From: Pseudomonas viridiflava
GTDB lineage: Bacteria; Pseudomonadota; Gammaproteobacteria; Pseudomonadales; Pseudomonadaceae
NCBI RefSeq assembly: GCF_900590755.1
Contig: NZ_UUOC01000010.1
Location: forward strand, 1 to 64,000
Direction: 5' to 3'
Length of the DNA stretch: 64,000 nucleotides
Made by a program: the position numbers and the translations under genes. Shown piece after piece: positions 25,961-34,444 of the stretch (position 1 is its first letter; each line of letters opens with the position of its first letter). The notes under the pieces are model-generated. The model worked only from the letters and a program-made list of their open reading frames with translations. It ran no database searches and had not been told where the DNA came from.

Positions 25961-27895
25961 TCACTCCCAGGACGCAGGATCCGGCTCAATAAACCGCGTC
26001 GGCTCACGCCCGCTGGCGTTGAGCTGGTAAATCTCGGTCGGGCGGCCGTTGGCGTCGAAAAATACCTGCCCCACCCCCGCCGAATTCCACAGCCGTTCAC
26101 CGGCTTTACTGTGCGCCGGAATACGCGGCACCACGCGCATCAGGCGCCGTTTGGTAAACCAGTTCAGCGGTGAGCGGGGCGAATAGAGCCAGCGGTTGAG
26201 GCGGTCGAACCAGTCCAGCAGGCGCTGGGGGAATTCGTTCTTCAGGCCGCTGCTAGTGATCTGCCAGATGTGCGGGTTATCGCCCCGGTTGCGAATCAGG
26301 ATCTTGTAGACAAACGAGTAGTGCACGTCACCCGACAGGATCACGTAGTTACCCGGCGTCCGCGAATGGCGAAAGATATTGAGGATGACTTGCGCCGCAC
26401 CTCGATGCGCCATCCAGTTTTCGGCGTCCACCAGCAGCGGGTGCCCGCACCAACTGAAGATTTTTTGCACGGTTTCGATCAGCTTCACCCCGAATACCGG
26501 AGCCGGTGAAACGATGATCGCCGAGGGGTGGTCGAGCAGATCATGTTGCAGCTCACTGAGCGCTTCCCAATCCAGCAGGCCCGACGGCTGATGCAGGTTG
26601 AACTCGCTGCGCCAGCGTCGGGTGCGGGTGTCGAGCACCACCAGTGCCGGGGTGGTCGGCAATACGTAATGCCAATGCTGGAATTTCAGCAAAGTGTCGA
26701 TCAGGCCATCCAGCGTCTCGCTTTGCAGATAGCCGTCGGCGGTTTGTCCGGTCAGTTGCTGCGTTTGTTTCAGCAAGTCGGGAAAGGCACCAGGGTTATT
26801 GCCCCAACCCTGACACAGCAGATAAGCAACAAGTGCGTTGCCGATGATGCGCTTGGAAAACGGATGGCCGTAGGCGGTTTCTTCCCACTTGGCCGAGAGG
26901 TTCCAGTCGTCCGTCACGTCGTGATCGTCGAAGATCATCAGGCACGACAGGTGGGCGAAGACCCGCGCAACCCCGCCCAGCCCGGCAACGAACTTATCGA
27001 TGAGCTGCTGCTCCTGCTCATAACGGGGCTGCTCGCCCGCTTCGAAGACCGGCGGCGTCGGCGCGATCAAGGTCCAGGGCACCGGCGACCAGACCAGCAA
27101 GTACATGGCGATCACTTCCGCCAGAGTTACCAGATGGTTATCTGCGCTGTTGCTGGTGAAGATCGGCTTGCGCGTGCCGCCGAAAAACCGCTCGCGCAGG
27201 GTGTCGTTGCTTTTGAGCGCCGGTAGCAAGTCGGCACGGTTGTAGTAACTGGCCGGGTGATCGTAGAGCGCGGCGCTGTCGTTAACCACTGCGCCATCCA
27301 GCCGCTCATGGAAAAGCCCCAGGCGTTCGATCAGCGCATGAATGGCGCGCAACATCGGCCCGGCTACATCGTCGGCGTAAACCTGATCGCCACTCATCAT
27401 CAGCAAGGCCGGGCGCAGCTCGGTGTCCGGGTTGCTGGCGAGCAGCCGGTCAGCGCACAACAAGCCATCGTTGGCGGCGTGATGCGGCTTGCGGCATGAG
27501 CCGTGGAGCAACTGATCGATGCGGGTGCGCAATACGAAATCCGGCAGTTGCCGGTCGGCGTAGAGCAGATGCGGCGCCCAGTCCGCGATGCCTTGCTGGC
27601 CGTCGATCAGCACGTCGTAGGCAATGCGGGTATCGCAGGGCAGTGCGTCGTCGAGAGAGACGTCGATCAGATGGATAAACGCGTGACGACCGACCGCAAT
27701 CACCTGACATTGCTGCTCGTTCAGCTGAAATTCCTGTGAGCCTGTTTCGCCGCTGACCTGCAGGTGCAGGGTCAACGGCAACGGCTGCGACCCCACCAGC
27801 CACAACACCAGCCGCCCCGGTTCAAGGCGCCGCAGAATGGGACCGGCAAGGACAGCGGGCAGGTTTTCGGTTGAAGACGAGGCGGGCAAAGACAT
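25961..27895 (-). CDS. PhoD-like metallophosphatase, cytoplasmic type
   Basis: A 644-residue protein of the PhoD-like metallophosphatase group. Residues 1-125 form a beta-rich N-terminal domain. The catalytic part has SCRKP (133-137), GDQVYADD (169-176), FDDHDVTDDW (322-331) and a late SGDVHYSF, the metal-ligating Asp/His set of PhoD. Unlike secreted PhoD it shows no Tat or Sec signal at the chosen ATG (MSLPASSSTE). The open frame continues 87 codons upstream, but this passes through a REP and is not coding. Likely a phosphoesterase acting inside the cell; substrate unknown. Confidence 0.82.
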   Translation of the reverse strand: MSLPASSSTENLPAVLAGPILRRLEPGRLVLWLVGSQPLPLTLHLQVSGETGSQEFQLNEQQCQVIAVGRHAFIHLIDVSLDDALPCDTRIAYDVLIDGQQGIADWAPHLLYADRQLPDFVLRTRIDQLLHGSCRKPHHAANDGLLCADRLLASNPDTELRPALLMMSGDQVYADDVAGPMLRAIHALIERLGLFHERLDGAVVNDSAALYDHPASYYNRADLLPALKSNDTLRERFFGGTRKPIFTSNSADNHLVTLAEVIAMYLLVWSPVPWTLIAPTPPVFEAGEQPRYEQEQQLIDKFVAGLGGVARVFAHLSCLMIFDDHDVTDDWNLSAKWEETAYGHPFSKRIIGNALVAYLLCQGWGNNPGAFPDLLKQTQQLTGQTADGYLQSETLDGLIDTLLKFQHWHYVLPTTPALVVLDTRTRRWRSEFNLHQPSGLLDWEALSELQHDLLDHPSAIIVSPAPVFGVKLIETVQKIFSWCGHPLLVDAENWMAHRGAAQVILNIFRHSRTPGNYVILSGDVHYSFVYKILIRNRGDNPHIWQITSSGLKNEFPQRLLDWFDRLNRWLYSPRSPLNWFTKRRLMRVVPRIPAHSKAGERLWNSAGVGQVFFDANGRPTEIYQLNASGREPTRFIEPDPASWE

Positions 27896-28020
27896 CCGGC
27901 AAGTTAACTCTGACGACGAGACAGCCGCCGATAGTAGCGCATCTGGCTGACACGGGGCTTTCAACGCGACCGGTCGCGGACGGCGCTCTCTCCACACCTC
28001 TATCGAGTTGCACACGATCT

Positions 28021-28101
28021 TTGTAGGAGCGAACTTGTTCGCGAGGCGGTGTTTCTGTGCACGCAGGCCCATTGCTCTCGCCAACAAGTTGGCTCCTACA
28101 G
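28021..28101. repeat. REPIN, class III arms, left of RAYT
   Basis: GTAGGAGCGAACTTGTTCGC arm, spacer, and an imperfect inverted arm ending GGCTCCTACAG. The same family occurs twice directly after the transposase gene and nowhere else in the window. Confidence 0.88.
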
Positions 28102-28194
28102 GTACGTGGCATCTGAAAAATCCTGACAAATATCCAGAAAACATGGCGGCGATCAAAAGCTATCGTCAAAGCTGCATCGCTTATAGGAGGCGCC

Positions 28195-28680
28195 ATGGAT
28201 GGCTACCCTGAACACGCTCGTCACCTTCGCTTAGGTCGGTTTTCCGAAACGGGGCGAATCTACAGCGTCACCTCAATTACTGATCAACGCCGGATCATCT
28301 TTGACGATTACAGAATCGGGCGATTGGTCGTACGTGAATTCAGGCGTGCGCAAGAGCAAGGCCTGGCGTCAACCCTGGCCTGGGTCGTGATGCCTGATCA
28401 TTTCCATTGGTTGCTGGAGCTGCATGAAGGCTCATTAGCGCAATTGCTGAAGCAGGTGAAGGCGCGCAGCGCAATCGAGATAAACAAGGCTCTTAATGGA
28501 GAAGGACGCATCTGGCAGAAAGGATTTCATGACAGAGCTGTTCGCCAAGAAGATGATCTTCAGAAGCTGGCGCGCTATATCGTCGCCAACCCGCTGAGGG
28601 CCGGGCTGGTCAAGCGCGTAGGGGATTACCCGCTTTGGGATGCAATATGGATCCGTCACCAAGCAGATAACACACTGTAG
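28195..28680 (+). CDS. REP-associated tyrosine transposase (RAYT)
   Basis: A 161-residue Y1 transposase related to IS200/IS605. The HUH motif is in VMPDHFHWLLELHE (His69-Phe-His71) and the nucleophile is probably Tyr128 in ARYIVANPLRAGLV. RAYTs cleave single-stranded REP sequence and are thought to have spread REPINs; they are usually single-copy and vertically inherited. It lies between one class III REP on the left and two on the right. The TAG stop is part of the CTGTAG end of the first right-hand REP. AGGAGG precedes the ATG. Confidence 0.9.
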   Translation: MDGYPEHARHLRLGRFSETGRIYSVTSITDQRRIIFDDYRIGRLVVREFRRAQEQGLASTLAWVVMPDHFHWLLELHEGSLAQLLKQVKARSAIEINKALNGEGRIWQKGFHDRAVRQEDDLQKLARYIVANPLRAGLVKRVGDYPLWDAIWIRHQADNTL

Positions 28681-28755
28681 GAGCGAACGTGTTCGCGAGG
28701 CGGTATATCTGAGTGCGCACGCCCATTGCTCTCGCCAACAAGTTGGCTCCTACAG
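28675..28755. repeat. REPIN, class III arms, first right of RAYT
   Basis: Starts inside the last codons of the transposase gene (CTGTAG includes its stop). Left arm GAGCGAACGTGTTCGCGAGG, right arm ending GGCTCCTACAG. Confidence 0.88.
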
Positions 28756-28783
28756 GTTTGCATTCCCTCAGACCTACCTCGAC

Positions 28784-28864
28784 CTGTAGGAGCGAACTTG
28801 TTCGCGAGGCGGTGTATCTGTGTCCGCAAGCCCATTGCTCTCGCCAACAAGTGGGCTCCTACAG
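28784..28864. repeat. REPIN, class III arms, second right of RAYT
   Basis: Near-identical to the neighbouring copy 28 bases away (left arm GTAGGAGCGAACTTGTTCGC); ends next to the stop of the GNAT gene. Confidence 0.88.
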
Positions 28865-28865
28865 G

Positions 28866-29300
28866 TCAGGCATTCTCATTCCCGGCCCGAGTAAACGAAT
28901 ACCGATTGATATCATCGCGCAGCTTCCAACCCTGGCTCTGCCAATAACGGGCGGCGGTGGCGTTGGTTTTGAACACGTCCAAGTGAGATTTGTGAATGCC
29001 CACTGCTTCAAGGCTTGAAACGCAGCGCTCCACCATTGCATTGGCAATGCCCTGGCGGCGATATTCGGGCAGCACCAGCAAATGCTGCAAGTAGCCGCGG
29101 CGACCGTCGTGCCCGGACATGATGCAGCCGCACACCACGCCGTTAACTTCGGCGACGAAACTCAGGTCGGGGTTGCGTTGCAGATAACGCTCAGTCGATT
29201 CCCGAGAGTCAGCATCGCGCAGGGAGATACCCGGTGTGTCGCGCATCATTTGCAGAACGGCGTCGTAATCGGCCAGGGTCATGACCCGGATTGTGAACAT
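28866..29300 (-). CDS. GNAT-family N-acetyltransferase
   Basis: A 144-residue GNAT enzyme: acetyl-CoA loop VLPEYRRQGIANAMVERCV (about residues 73-91) and C-terminal FKTNATAARYWQSQGWKLR. Start taken at MFTIRVMTLADYDAV, where the fold begins; the open frame reaches 32 codons further without support. The acceptor is unknown. Confidence 0.85.
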   Translation of the reverse strand: MFTIRVMTLADYDAVLQMMRDTPGISLRDADSRESTERYLQRNPDLSFVAEVNGVVCGCIMSGHDGRRGYLQHLLVLPEYRRQGIANAMVERCVSSLEAVGIHKSHLDVFKTNATAARYWQSQGWKLRDDINRYSFTRAGNENA

Positions 29301-29349
29301 GGAATTGCCACTCGTATTAGCTGTTGGCGAGGCGTCAAGGCTAGCAGGA

Positions 29350-30255
29350 TCAAAGCAGCTTCGGCAGCTCGCGTTCCAGTTCCGCGAAGCGCTCACGCAG
29401 CATCGAATGCAATTGCTGAATCGTCGCCGAGAATTGTTTGCGGTGCGGGCACACGAAATTCAGGGGCAAGGGTTCGCCGGGATAGTCGGGTAATAACACC
29501 TCAAGACGGCCAGCCTTGATGTCGGCGCCGACGTCGAGCCAGGACTTGTAGGTAATCCCTTCACCGGCTACCGCCCAGCGTCTGGCAATGTCGGCGTCGT
29601 CGCAGACCAAAGGACCGGAAACTGTCAGGGTCCGGGCGCCGATTCGCCATTTGTCGTAGATGCGTCCGCTCAGGGTGTACAGCAGGCAGTCATGTTGCAA
29701 CAGATCTTCCGGCACCTGCGGCCGACCGTGACGTGCCAGATACTCCGGCGAGGCCACCAGCACCCGGCGATTCCAGGGGGCCAGCGGCAGAGCAATATAG
29801 TTGGCATCCTCGATCACGCCGTAGCGAATGGCCACATCCACGGGGTCACGAAACATATCCGCCACTTGATCGGACAAAAAGAATCGCAGGCTCAAGGCCG
29901 GATGTTCGCGGCGAAACGCCGATAGCCATGGCAGCAGAACATTGCGGCCCAGGTCGGACGACGCGGCCACTTGCAGGCTGCCACTGAGTTCGGCGCTTTC
30001 TCGCTTGAGCTTTTCGCGTCCATCCTTCAAAGCATCAAGAACGGTTTGCGCCACAGGCAGGTATTGCTGGCCTTCAGCGGTCAGCCTCAGGCTGCGGGTC
30101 GAGCGGGCAAACAGCCGAATATCCAGTTCTCGCTCCAGGCGTTGAATCGCCGCCGCGACTTGGCCTGGCAGCAGGTCGACTTCACGTGCAGCATTGGAAA
30201 AACTGCCCAGCGCGGCGGTGCGCACGAACAGTTCAAGATCGCCCAGACGAATCAT
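29350..30255 (-). CDS. LysR-type regulator
   Basis: A 301-residue LysR protein of the CrgA/DsdC-like subgroup: winged helix DLELFVRTAALGSFSNAAREVDLLPGQVAAAIQRLE, then the effector domain. A good ribosome-binding site (GGAGTGAAG) supports the ATG opening MIRLGDLELF. Divergent from the zinc-type oxidoreductase gene 114 bases away; such LysR/quinone-oxidoreductase pairs are common in Pseudomonas and often answer to electrophiles. Confidence 0.9.
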   Translation of the reverse strand: MIRLGDLELFVRTAALGSFSNAAREVDLLPGQVAAAIQRLERELDIRLFARSTRSLRLTAEGQQYLPVAQTVLDALKDGREKLKRESAELSGSLQVAASSDLGRNVLLPWLSAFRREHPALSLRFFLSDQVADMFRDPVDVAIRYGVIEDANYIALPLAPWNRRVLVASPEYLARHGRPQVPEDLLQHDCLLYTLSGRIYDKWRIGARTLTVSGPLVCDDADIARRWAVAGEGITYKSWLDVGADIKAGRLEVLLPDYPGEPLPLNFVCPHRKQFSATIQQLHSMLRERFAELERELPKLL

Positions 30256-30369
30256 CTTCACTCCAGCTGTGAAAGTGTTGAGCCATTCTAGGGGTTTTTC
30301 TTTGTGGCAGAGAAGGTGAGGATGGCGCATCGTTCGAATCAATTCAGAATCAACCTATAAGGAACCGAC

Positions 30370-31377
30370 ATGAAAGCCATCGCCTTCACCCAACACGGCT
30401 TGCCCATTGAAGACCCGAAAGCCCTGATGGACATGGACCTGCCCAAACCGACCCCCGGCCCGCGTGATCTGCTGGTGGAAGTGCGGGCAGTGTCGGTGAA
30501 CCCGGTGGACACCAAGATCCGCGCCGGTTCAGCAGCAACCGAACCCAAGGTGGTGGGTTGGGATGCGGTAGGCGTGGTCCGTGAAGTGGGTAGCGACGTG
30601 ACGCTGTTTCAGCCGGGTGATGAGGTGTTCTACGCCGGTTCCATTGTGCGTCCGGGCAGCTACAGCGAGTTTCATCTGGTGGACGAGCGCATCGTCGGTC
30701 ACAAGCCGAAATCCCTGGATAACGCTCATGCTGCTGCGTTGCCGTTGACCTCCATCACCGCCTGGGAGCTGCTGTTCGATCGCTTGGGCGTGCAGGAAGG
30801 CGGTGGTGAAGGCGAGAGCCTGTTGATCATTGGTGCTGCCGGTGGTGTGGGTTCGATCCTGGTCCAGTTGGCGCGTCAGTTGACCAAAATGACCGTTATT
30901 GGCACCGCCTCACGCTCGGAAACTCAGGACTGGATCAAGCAACTGGGCGCTCATCACGTCATCGATCACAGCCAGCCGCTGGTGGCGCAACTTGAGCAGA
31001 TCGGCGTTGGCCAGGTCACTCACGTTGCCAGCCTGACCCACACCGACAGCCACTTCACCCAACTGATCGAAGCGCTGCGCCCGCAAGGTCGGCTGGCCCT
31101 GATCGACGATCCGAAAACCCTCGACGTCATGCCGATGAAACGCAAGTCACTGTCGTTGCACTGGGAGCTGATGTTCACCCGCTCGCTGTTCGAAACCCCG
31201 GACATGATCAAGCAGCACGAACTGCTCAACCGGGTTTCGGCGCTGGTCGACGAGGGCGTTCTGAAAACCACGTTGGGCGAGCACTTTGGCACCATCAACG
31301 CCGAAAACATGCGCCGCGCCCATGCCGTGATCGAGAGTGGCAAGGCCCGGGGCAAGATAGTGCTTGAGGGGTTTTGA
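30370..31377 (+). CDS. MDR-family NAD(P)H quinone oxidoreductase/zinc-type alcohol dehydrogenase-like protein
   Basis: A 335-residue medium-chain dehydrogenase. N-terminal GroES-like domain with VNPVDTKIRAG, and a Rossmann domain with GAAGGVG at 155-161. The catalytic zinc ligands of true alcohol dehydrogenases are missing, as in the quinone-oxidoreductase branch, so NADPH-dependent reduction of quinones or enones is more likely than alcohol oxidation. AAGGAACC precedes the ATG. Divergent from its probable LysR regulator. Confidence 0.88.
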   Translation: MKAIAFTQHGLPIEDPKALMDMDLPKPTPGPRDLLVEVRAVSVNPVDTKIRAGSAATEPKVVGWDAVGVVREVGSDVTLFQPGDEVFYAGSIVRPGSYSEFHLVDERIVGHKPKSLDNAHAAALPLTSITAWELLFDRLGVQEGGGEGESLLIIGAAGGVGSILVQLARQLTKMTVIGTASRSETQDWIKQLGAHHVIDHSQPLVAQLEQIGVGQVTHVASLTHTDSHFTQLIEALRPQGRLALIDDPKTLDVMPMKRKSLSLHWELMFTRSLFETPDMIKQHELLNRVSALVDEGVLKTTLGEHFGTINAENMRRAHAVIESGKARGKIVLEGF

Positions 31378-31437
31378 GCCGTTTAACTGGTGCGCTCTTA
31401 TAAAACAAAAATAACTATCTGAATTGAAATTCCATTT

Positions 31438-31527
31438 CTGTAGGAGCGCGCTTGCCCGCGATAGCGTCAGGTTAGGCAAAACATTCCTCGCTGACATACC
31501 GCATCGCGGGCAAGCGCGCTCCTACAG
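31438..31527. repeat. REPIN, class V arms
   Basis: Inverted arms GTAGGAGCGCGCTTGCCCGC, the only complete member of this family here. Confidence 0.85.
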
Positions 31528-31548
31528 AGAGATTGAGCCGGGCTGGGA

Positions 31549-31935
31549 TCACAGCTGCGCCTCAATCGCCGCCTTGTCGATCACCGACCACACCTGCTCG
31601 ATTTTGCCATCCTTGAACCGGTAGAAAACGTTCTCGGTAAACCGGACCTTTCTGCCGTTCGCCGGCAAGCCAAGAAAAATCCCCTCAGGTGTGCAGTCAA
31701 ACTCCAGTCGGCTGGCGATATGAGCTGCATCGGCGATCAGAAGCTGAATGTGAAACTGCAAGTCCGGTATCTGCCGGTAATCGTTTTCCAGCATCTCGCG
31801 ATACCCCGACAGCCCGACGCGCCGGTCATTGTAATGAACCTCCTCATCAACAAACTCACCCAACTGCGGCCAGTTCTGGGCGTTCAGGCAGGCGATGTAG
31901 GCTCTGTACAGGGTGGGAAGGTCGGTGATATTCAT
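31549..31935 (-). CDS. SnoaL-like/ester cyclase family protein
   Basis: A 128-residue NTF2-fold protein. The cone-shaped alpha+beta family is suggested by LYRAYIACLNAQNWPQLGEFVDEEVHYNDRRVGLSGYREM at the start and FTENVFYRFKDGKIEQVWSVIDKAAIEAQL at the end, as in SnoaL-like cyclases and related hydrolases. CCGGAGG precedes the ATG. Substrate unknown. Confidence 0.82.
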   Translation of the reverse strand: MNITDLPTLYRAYIACLNAQNWPQLGEFVDEEVHYNDRRVGLSGYREMLENDYRQIPDLQFHIQLLIADAAHIASRLEFDCTPEGIFLGLPANGRKVRFTENVFYRFKDGKIEQVWSVIDKAAIEAQL

Positions 31936-32054
31936 GATCTTTGCCTCCGGGTGTTCAGCAGTGAGGGGCGAACACAATGATCGACTTCAGCGACGCCTAT
32001 AAGTGCATACATGACGGCGCGTTGTTCACCGGTAATTTCGGGCACACCACGGTC

Positions 32055-32137
32055 CTGTAGGAGCAATCGGAGGTTACGACGGTCGCGATGCGGTCTGAAT
32101 GACACAGTGCGGTTCGCAGCCTTCGGCAGCTCCTACA
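32055..32137. repeat. Mosaic REPIN: class VI left arm, class I right arm
   Basis: The left arm holds TCGGAGGTTACGACGGTCGC after CTGTAGGAGC, while the right arm is the class I form CAGCCTTCGGCAGCTCC. The arms are not complementary inside the shared GTAGGAGC ends. It takes up a good part of the 307-base gap before the sigma factor; no gene is seen in the rest. Confidence 0.7.
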
Positions 32138-32242
32138 AATCCGAAGGGTGACAGGCCATCATTTTGGGAAAAATCCTACATTCATGATCTGTGGTTAGCG
32201 GTAAGGTACTGTCACTTTCGCGACCCATAGAGCGGCACGCAC

Positions 32243-32848
32243 ATGAATGATGATGCGCGACTGATTCAGCGGCTTCTTGCCGGTGAGGCTCAGGCTTACA
32301 CGCAGCTGGTGGCAACTTATCAGAGCGCGATGCACAGCGTGGCCTATGCCATTGTCGGGTCGCGCAACTGTGACGATGTTGTTCAGGATGCCTGGCTGTC
32401 CGTTGTGCGCAATCTGGCGGGTTTTCAGGGGCGTTCCAGCCTCAAGACCTGGCTGCTGACGATCACCGCCAATCAGGCCAAGACCCGTTACAAGCAGTAT
32501 CGCCGTGAAGTTGCGCTGGAGGACCTTCCCGGCCCCCATGGCACGGTCTCTGATGACCGCTTCTCATCCAACGGCCATTGGTCGGCAGCACCCGTGACCT
32601 GGCATCACGATACGCCCGAGGCATTGCTTGCCGAGAGGGAGTTGCGCGAATGCCTCAATCACACGCTGCTCGGGCTTTCGCAATTGCAGAGCAGTGTTCT
32701 GTTGCTTCGAGAACGTCAGGGGCTGGAGCTGGAAGATATCTCAACGCTGCTGGAAATCTCGCTGACCAATGTGCGGGTTCTGCTGCACCGGGCTCGGTTG
32801 AAGGTATTTGCGACGCTTGAGCATTTCGAGGAGACCGGAACATGCTGA
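32243..32848 (+). CDS. ECF (RpoE-like) sigma factor
   Basis: A 201-residue sigma-70 family ECF factor: region 2 (YAIVGSRNCDDVVQDAWLSVVRN, RSSLKTWLLTITANQAKTRYK) and region 4 (LSQLQSSVLLLRERQGLELEDISTLLEISLTNVRVLLHRARLKV). It is of the RpoE-like, not the FecI iron-starvation, type. The last bases overlap the next gene (ATGCTGA), which encodes a short zinc-finger protein, the expected anti-sigma partner. Confidence 0.9.
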   Translation: MNDDARLIQRLLAGEAQAYTQLVATYQSAMHSVAYAIVGSRNCDDVVQDAWLSVVRNLAGFQGRSSLKTWLLTITANQAKTRYKQYRREVALEDLPGPHGTVSDDRFSSNGHWSAAPVTWHHDTPEALLAERELRECLNHTLLGLSQLQSSVLLLRERQGLELEDISTLLEISLTNVRVLLHRARLKVFATLEHFEETGTC

Positions 32849-33087
32849 CCTGCAAGGAACAAGTGGCCCTATCAAGTGATTTTCTCGATAAGGAGTTAAG
32901 TTTTCGGCAGCGGTCGATGATGTGGAATCACTTTATCTTTTGCTCTGATTGCCGACGCTTCATCGGGCAGATGCGCCTGATGCAGAAGACCCTGCGCGCT
33001 ATGGCAGAGGACGTATTACCCGACGCTGCCAGCCTGGGCGAACGTCTGGCCGCCGAGCATCGAAGGGCAAAAATAGACAGCCACTGA
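32842..33087 (+). CDS. Small zinc-finger anti-sigma factor
   Basis: An 81-residue protein with the zf-HC2/ZAS pattern: Cys4, His30, Cys34 and Cys37 (WNHFIFCSDCRRF). Such proteins bind ECF sigma factors and release them on oxidative or other stress when the zinc site changes. It lacks a membrane helix, so it is cytoplasmic. Its start is coupled to the sigma gene by a seven-base overlap. Confidence 0.85.
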   Translation: MLTCKEQVALSSDFLDKELSFRQRSMMWNHFIFCSDCRRFIGQMRLMQKTLRAMAEDVLPDAASLGERLAAEHRRAKIDSH

Positions 33088-33157
33088 AAATACCGGCTTG
33101 GCACATTGAGGCTCAAGCCTGAAACTTGGCCCATCAACCACCTTTCAAGGCTGTCGC

Positions 33158-33727
33158 ATGATCAACATCCGCCCTATGACTGCCGAAGACTTCGAGCGCT
33201 TCTGGCCCACTTTTCATGCCGTGGTCAGCGCGCGGGAAACTTACGCTTACGACCCGCTGATGACCCAGGAACAAGCCCTGCATCTATGGCTGGAATACCC
33301 GGCGCACACTCTTATCGCAGAAGAAGACGGCGTGTTGCTCGGCAGCTATTACCTCAAAGCCAACGCCGCCGGGCCGGGCAGTCATGTGTGCAACTGCGGC
33401 TATATGGTCAGCGAAGCAGCGCGCGGGCGAGGTGTGGCGCGTTTGATGTGTGAGCATTCTCAGCAATTGGCGCGGGAAAACGGGTTTCTGGCCATGCAGT
33501 TCAACTCGGTGGTGTCGACCAACGAAGCAGCGGTGGCGCTCTGGCAAAAGCTGGGTTTTGAAGTGGTCGGCCGCCTGCCGCGTGCGTATCAACATGCGCG
33601 GTTGGGGTTGGTGGATTGTCTGGTGATGTACAAATGGCTGGCGGTCGAACAGGGCGCACCGGCCAAGCTGATCGGGCGCAAGAATATCGAGTCAGTGGTG
33701 TCTAGGCCGCGCAGGCCTAAGCCGTAA
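33158..33727 (+). CDS. GNAT-family N-acetyltransferase
   Basis: A 189-residue GNAT enzyme with the acetyl-CoA loop SEAARGRGVARLMCEHSQQLA and the C-terminal NEAAVALWQKLGFEVVGRLP. It follows the ECF sigma/anti-sigma pair by 70 bases on the same strand and may be read through from it. Acceptor unknown. Confidence 0.85.
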   Translation: MINIRPMTAEDFERFWPTFHAVVSARETYAYDPLMTQEQALHLWLEYPAHTLIAEEDGVLLGSYYLKANAAGPGSHVCNCGYMVSEAARGRGVARLMCEHSQQLARENGFLAMQFNSVVSTNEAAVALWQKLGFEVVGRLPRAYQHARLGLVDCLVMYKWLAVEQGAPAKLIGRKNIESVVSRPRRPKP

Positions 33728-33789
33728 GAATCCGGGCTGAAATGCATGTTTCTCCACGATCCCGGTGTCTCTGGAGGAATGCAGAACCA

Positions 33790-33878
33790 GTGGGACCGGA
33801 TTTATCCGGGAAGGCTATATTCCTGGCGACGAATATGCTGGGACTGTGTGGCCTCTTCCCGGATAAATCCGGTCCCAC
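33790..33878. repeat. REPIN, class II variant with matched changes in both arms
   Basis: GTGGGACCGGATTTATCC on the left and GGATAAATCCGGTCCCAC on the right. Against the class II consensus (GGCTTTAGCC) both arms carry the same paired substitutions, so the palindrome is kept. Confidence 0.88.
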
Positions 33879-33919
33879 ATGATCATCGCGCATTCAGATG
33901 GTCCTGGCAGCGACCATGC

Positions 33920-34258
33920 CTAAACCTCAGAACACGCCAGCATTCCGATATCCTCGGCAACCGAGCGACTCATTACGGCGCTTTCGGGCCATCTGTTGTT
34001 TTGGTTTTCCAGGATTTTCAGGGTGTTTCCCGTGCCGATCATTCGCACCGTCTGCTTTTCACAGTTGTAATGGCGCTTGGTATAGAGCTCGCCCGTAAGC
34101 CCGGTGCGCTTGGTGATGACCACCCGGTGCGTGGCCTTGCCGCTTTTGTGAACCAGCACGTGTTTTCCGTACGGGTCGTTGGGAACCGGGATGGTCACTT
34201 CCTCGGCCGCAAACGCGGACAGGGTCGCCATCCATAACAACAGCATTGCCCACTTCAT
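33920..34258 (-). CDS. Small exported protein of unknown function
   Basis: A 112-residue protein with a signal peptide (MKWAMLLLWMATLSAFAAEE, cleavage near residue 18) and two cysteines in the mature part (YNCEKQT and GMLACSEV) that could form a disulfide. A strong ribosome-binding site (AAGGAGAG) fixes the start; the longer open frame is rejected. I do not recognise the family. Confidence 0.78.
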   Translation of the reverse strand: MKWAMLLLWMATLSAFAAEEVTIPVPNDPYGKHVLVHKSGKATHRVVITKRTGLTGELYTKRHYNCEKQTVRMIGTGNTLKILENQNNRWPESAVMSRSVAEDIGMLACSEV

Positions 34259-34444
34259 AGGCTCTCCTTGCCGACGGCCTGGACCATCTCCAGGTCTGTC
34301 ATCCGATGGTAATCGGCTCAATGCCGACCTTTTGCTATCGGCTGTCAGGAGAGTAGCTGAAATGCTGGCGGGCGGAATCCGGCGAACGGTCGAGGGGATG
34401 GCTGAAGAGAAAAGCGGCCTTGCGACCGCTTTGGGGATTGCGGG

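Noticed and set aside
27896..28156. N-terminal extension of the PhoD-like protein
   Set aside because: The frame stays open through a class III REP, whose translation (LLARAMGLRAQKHRLANKFA) recurs in other REP copies and is not protein.
28021..28864. Regularly spaced repeats as a CRISPR array
   Set aside because: The repeats are long imperfect palindromic pairs with unequal spacing and a transposase between them; no cas gene is near.
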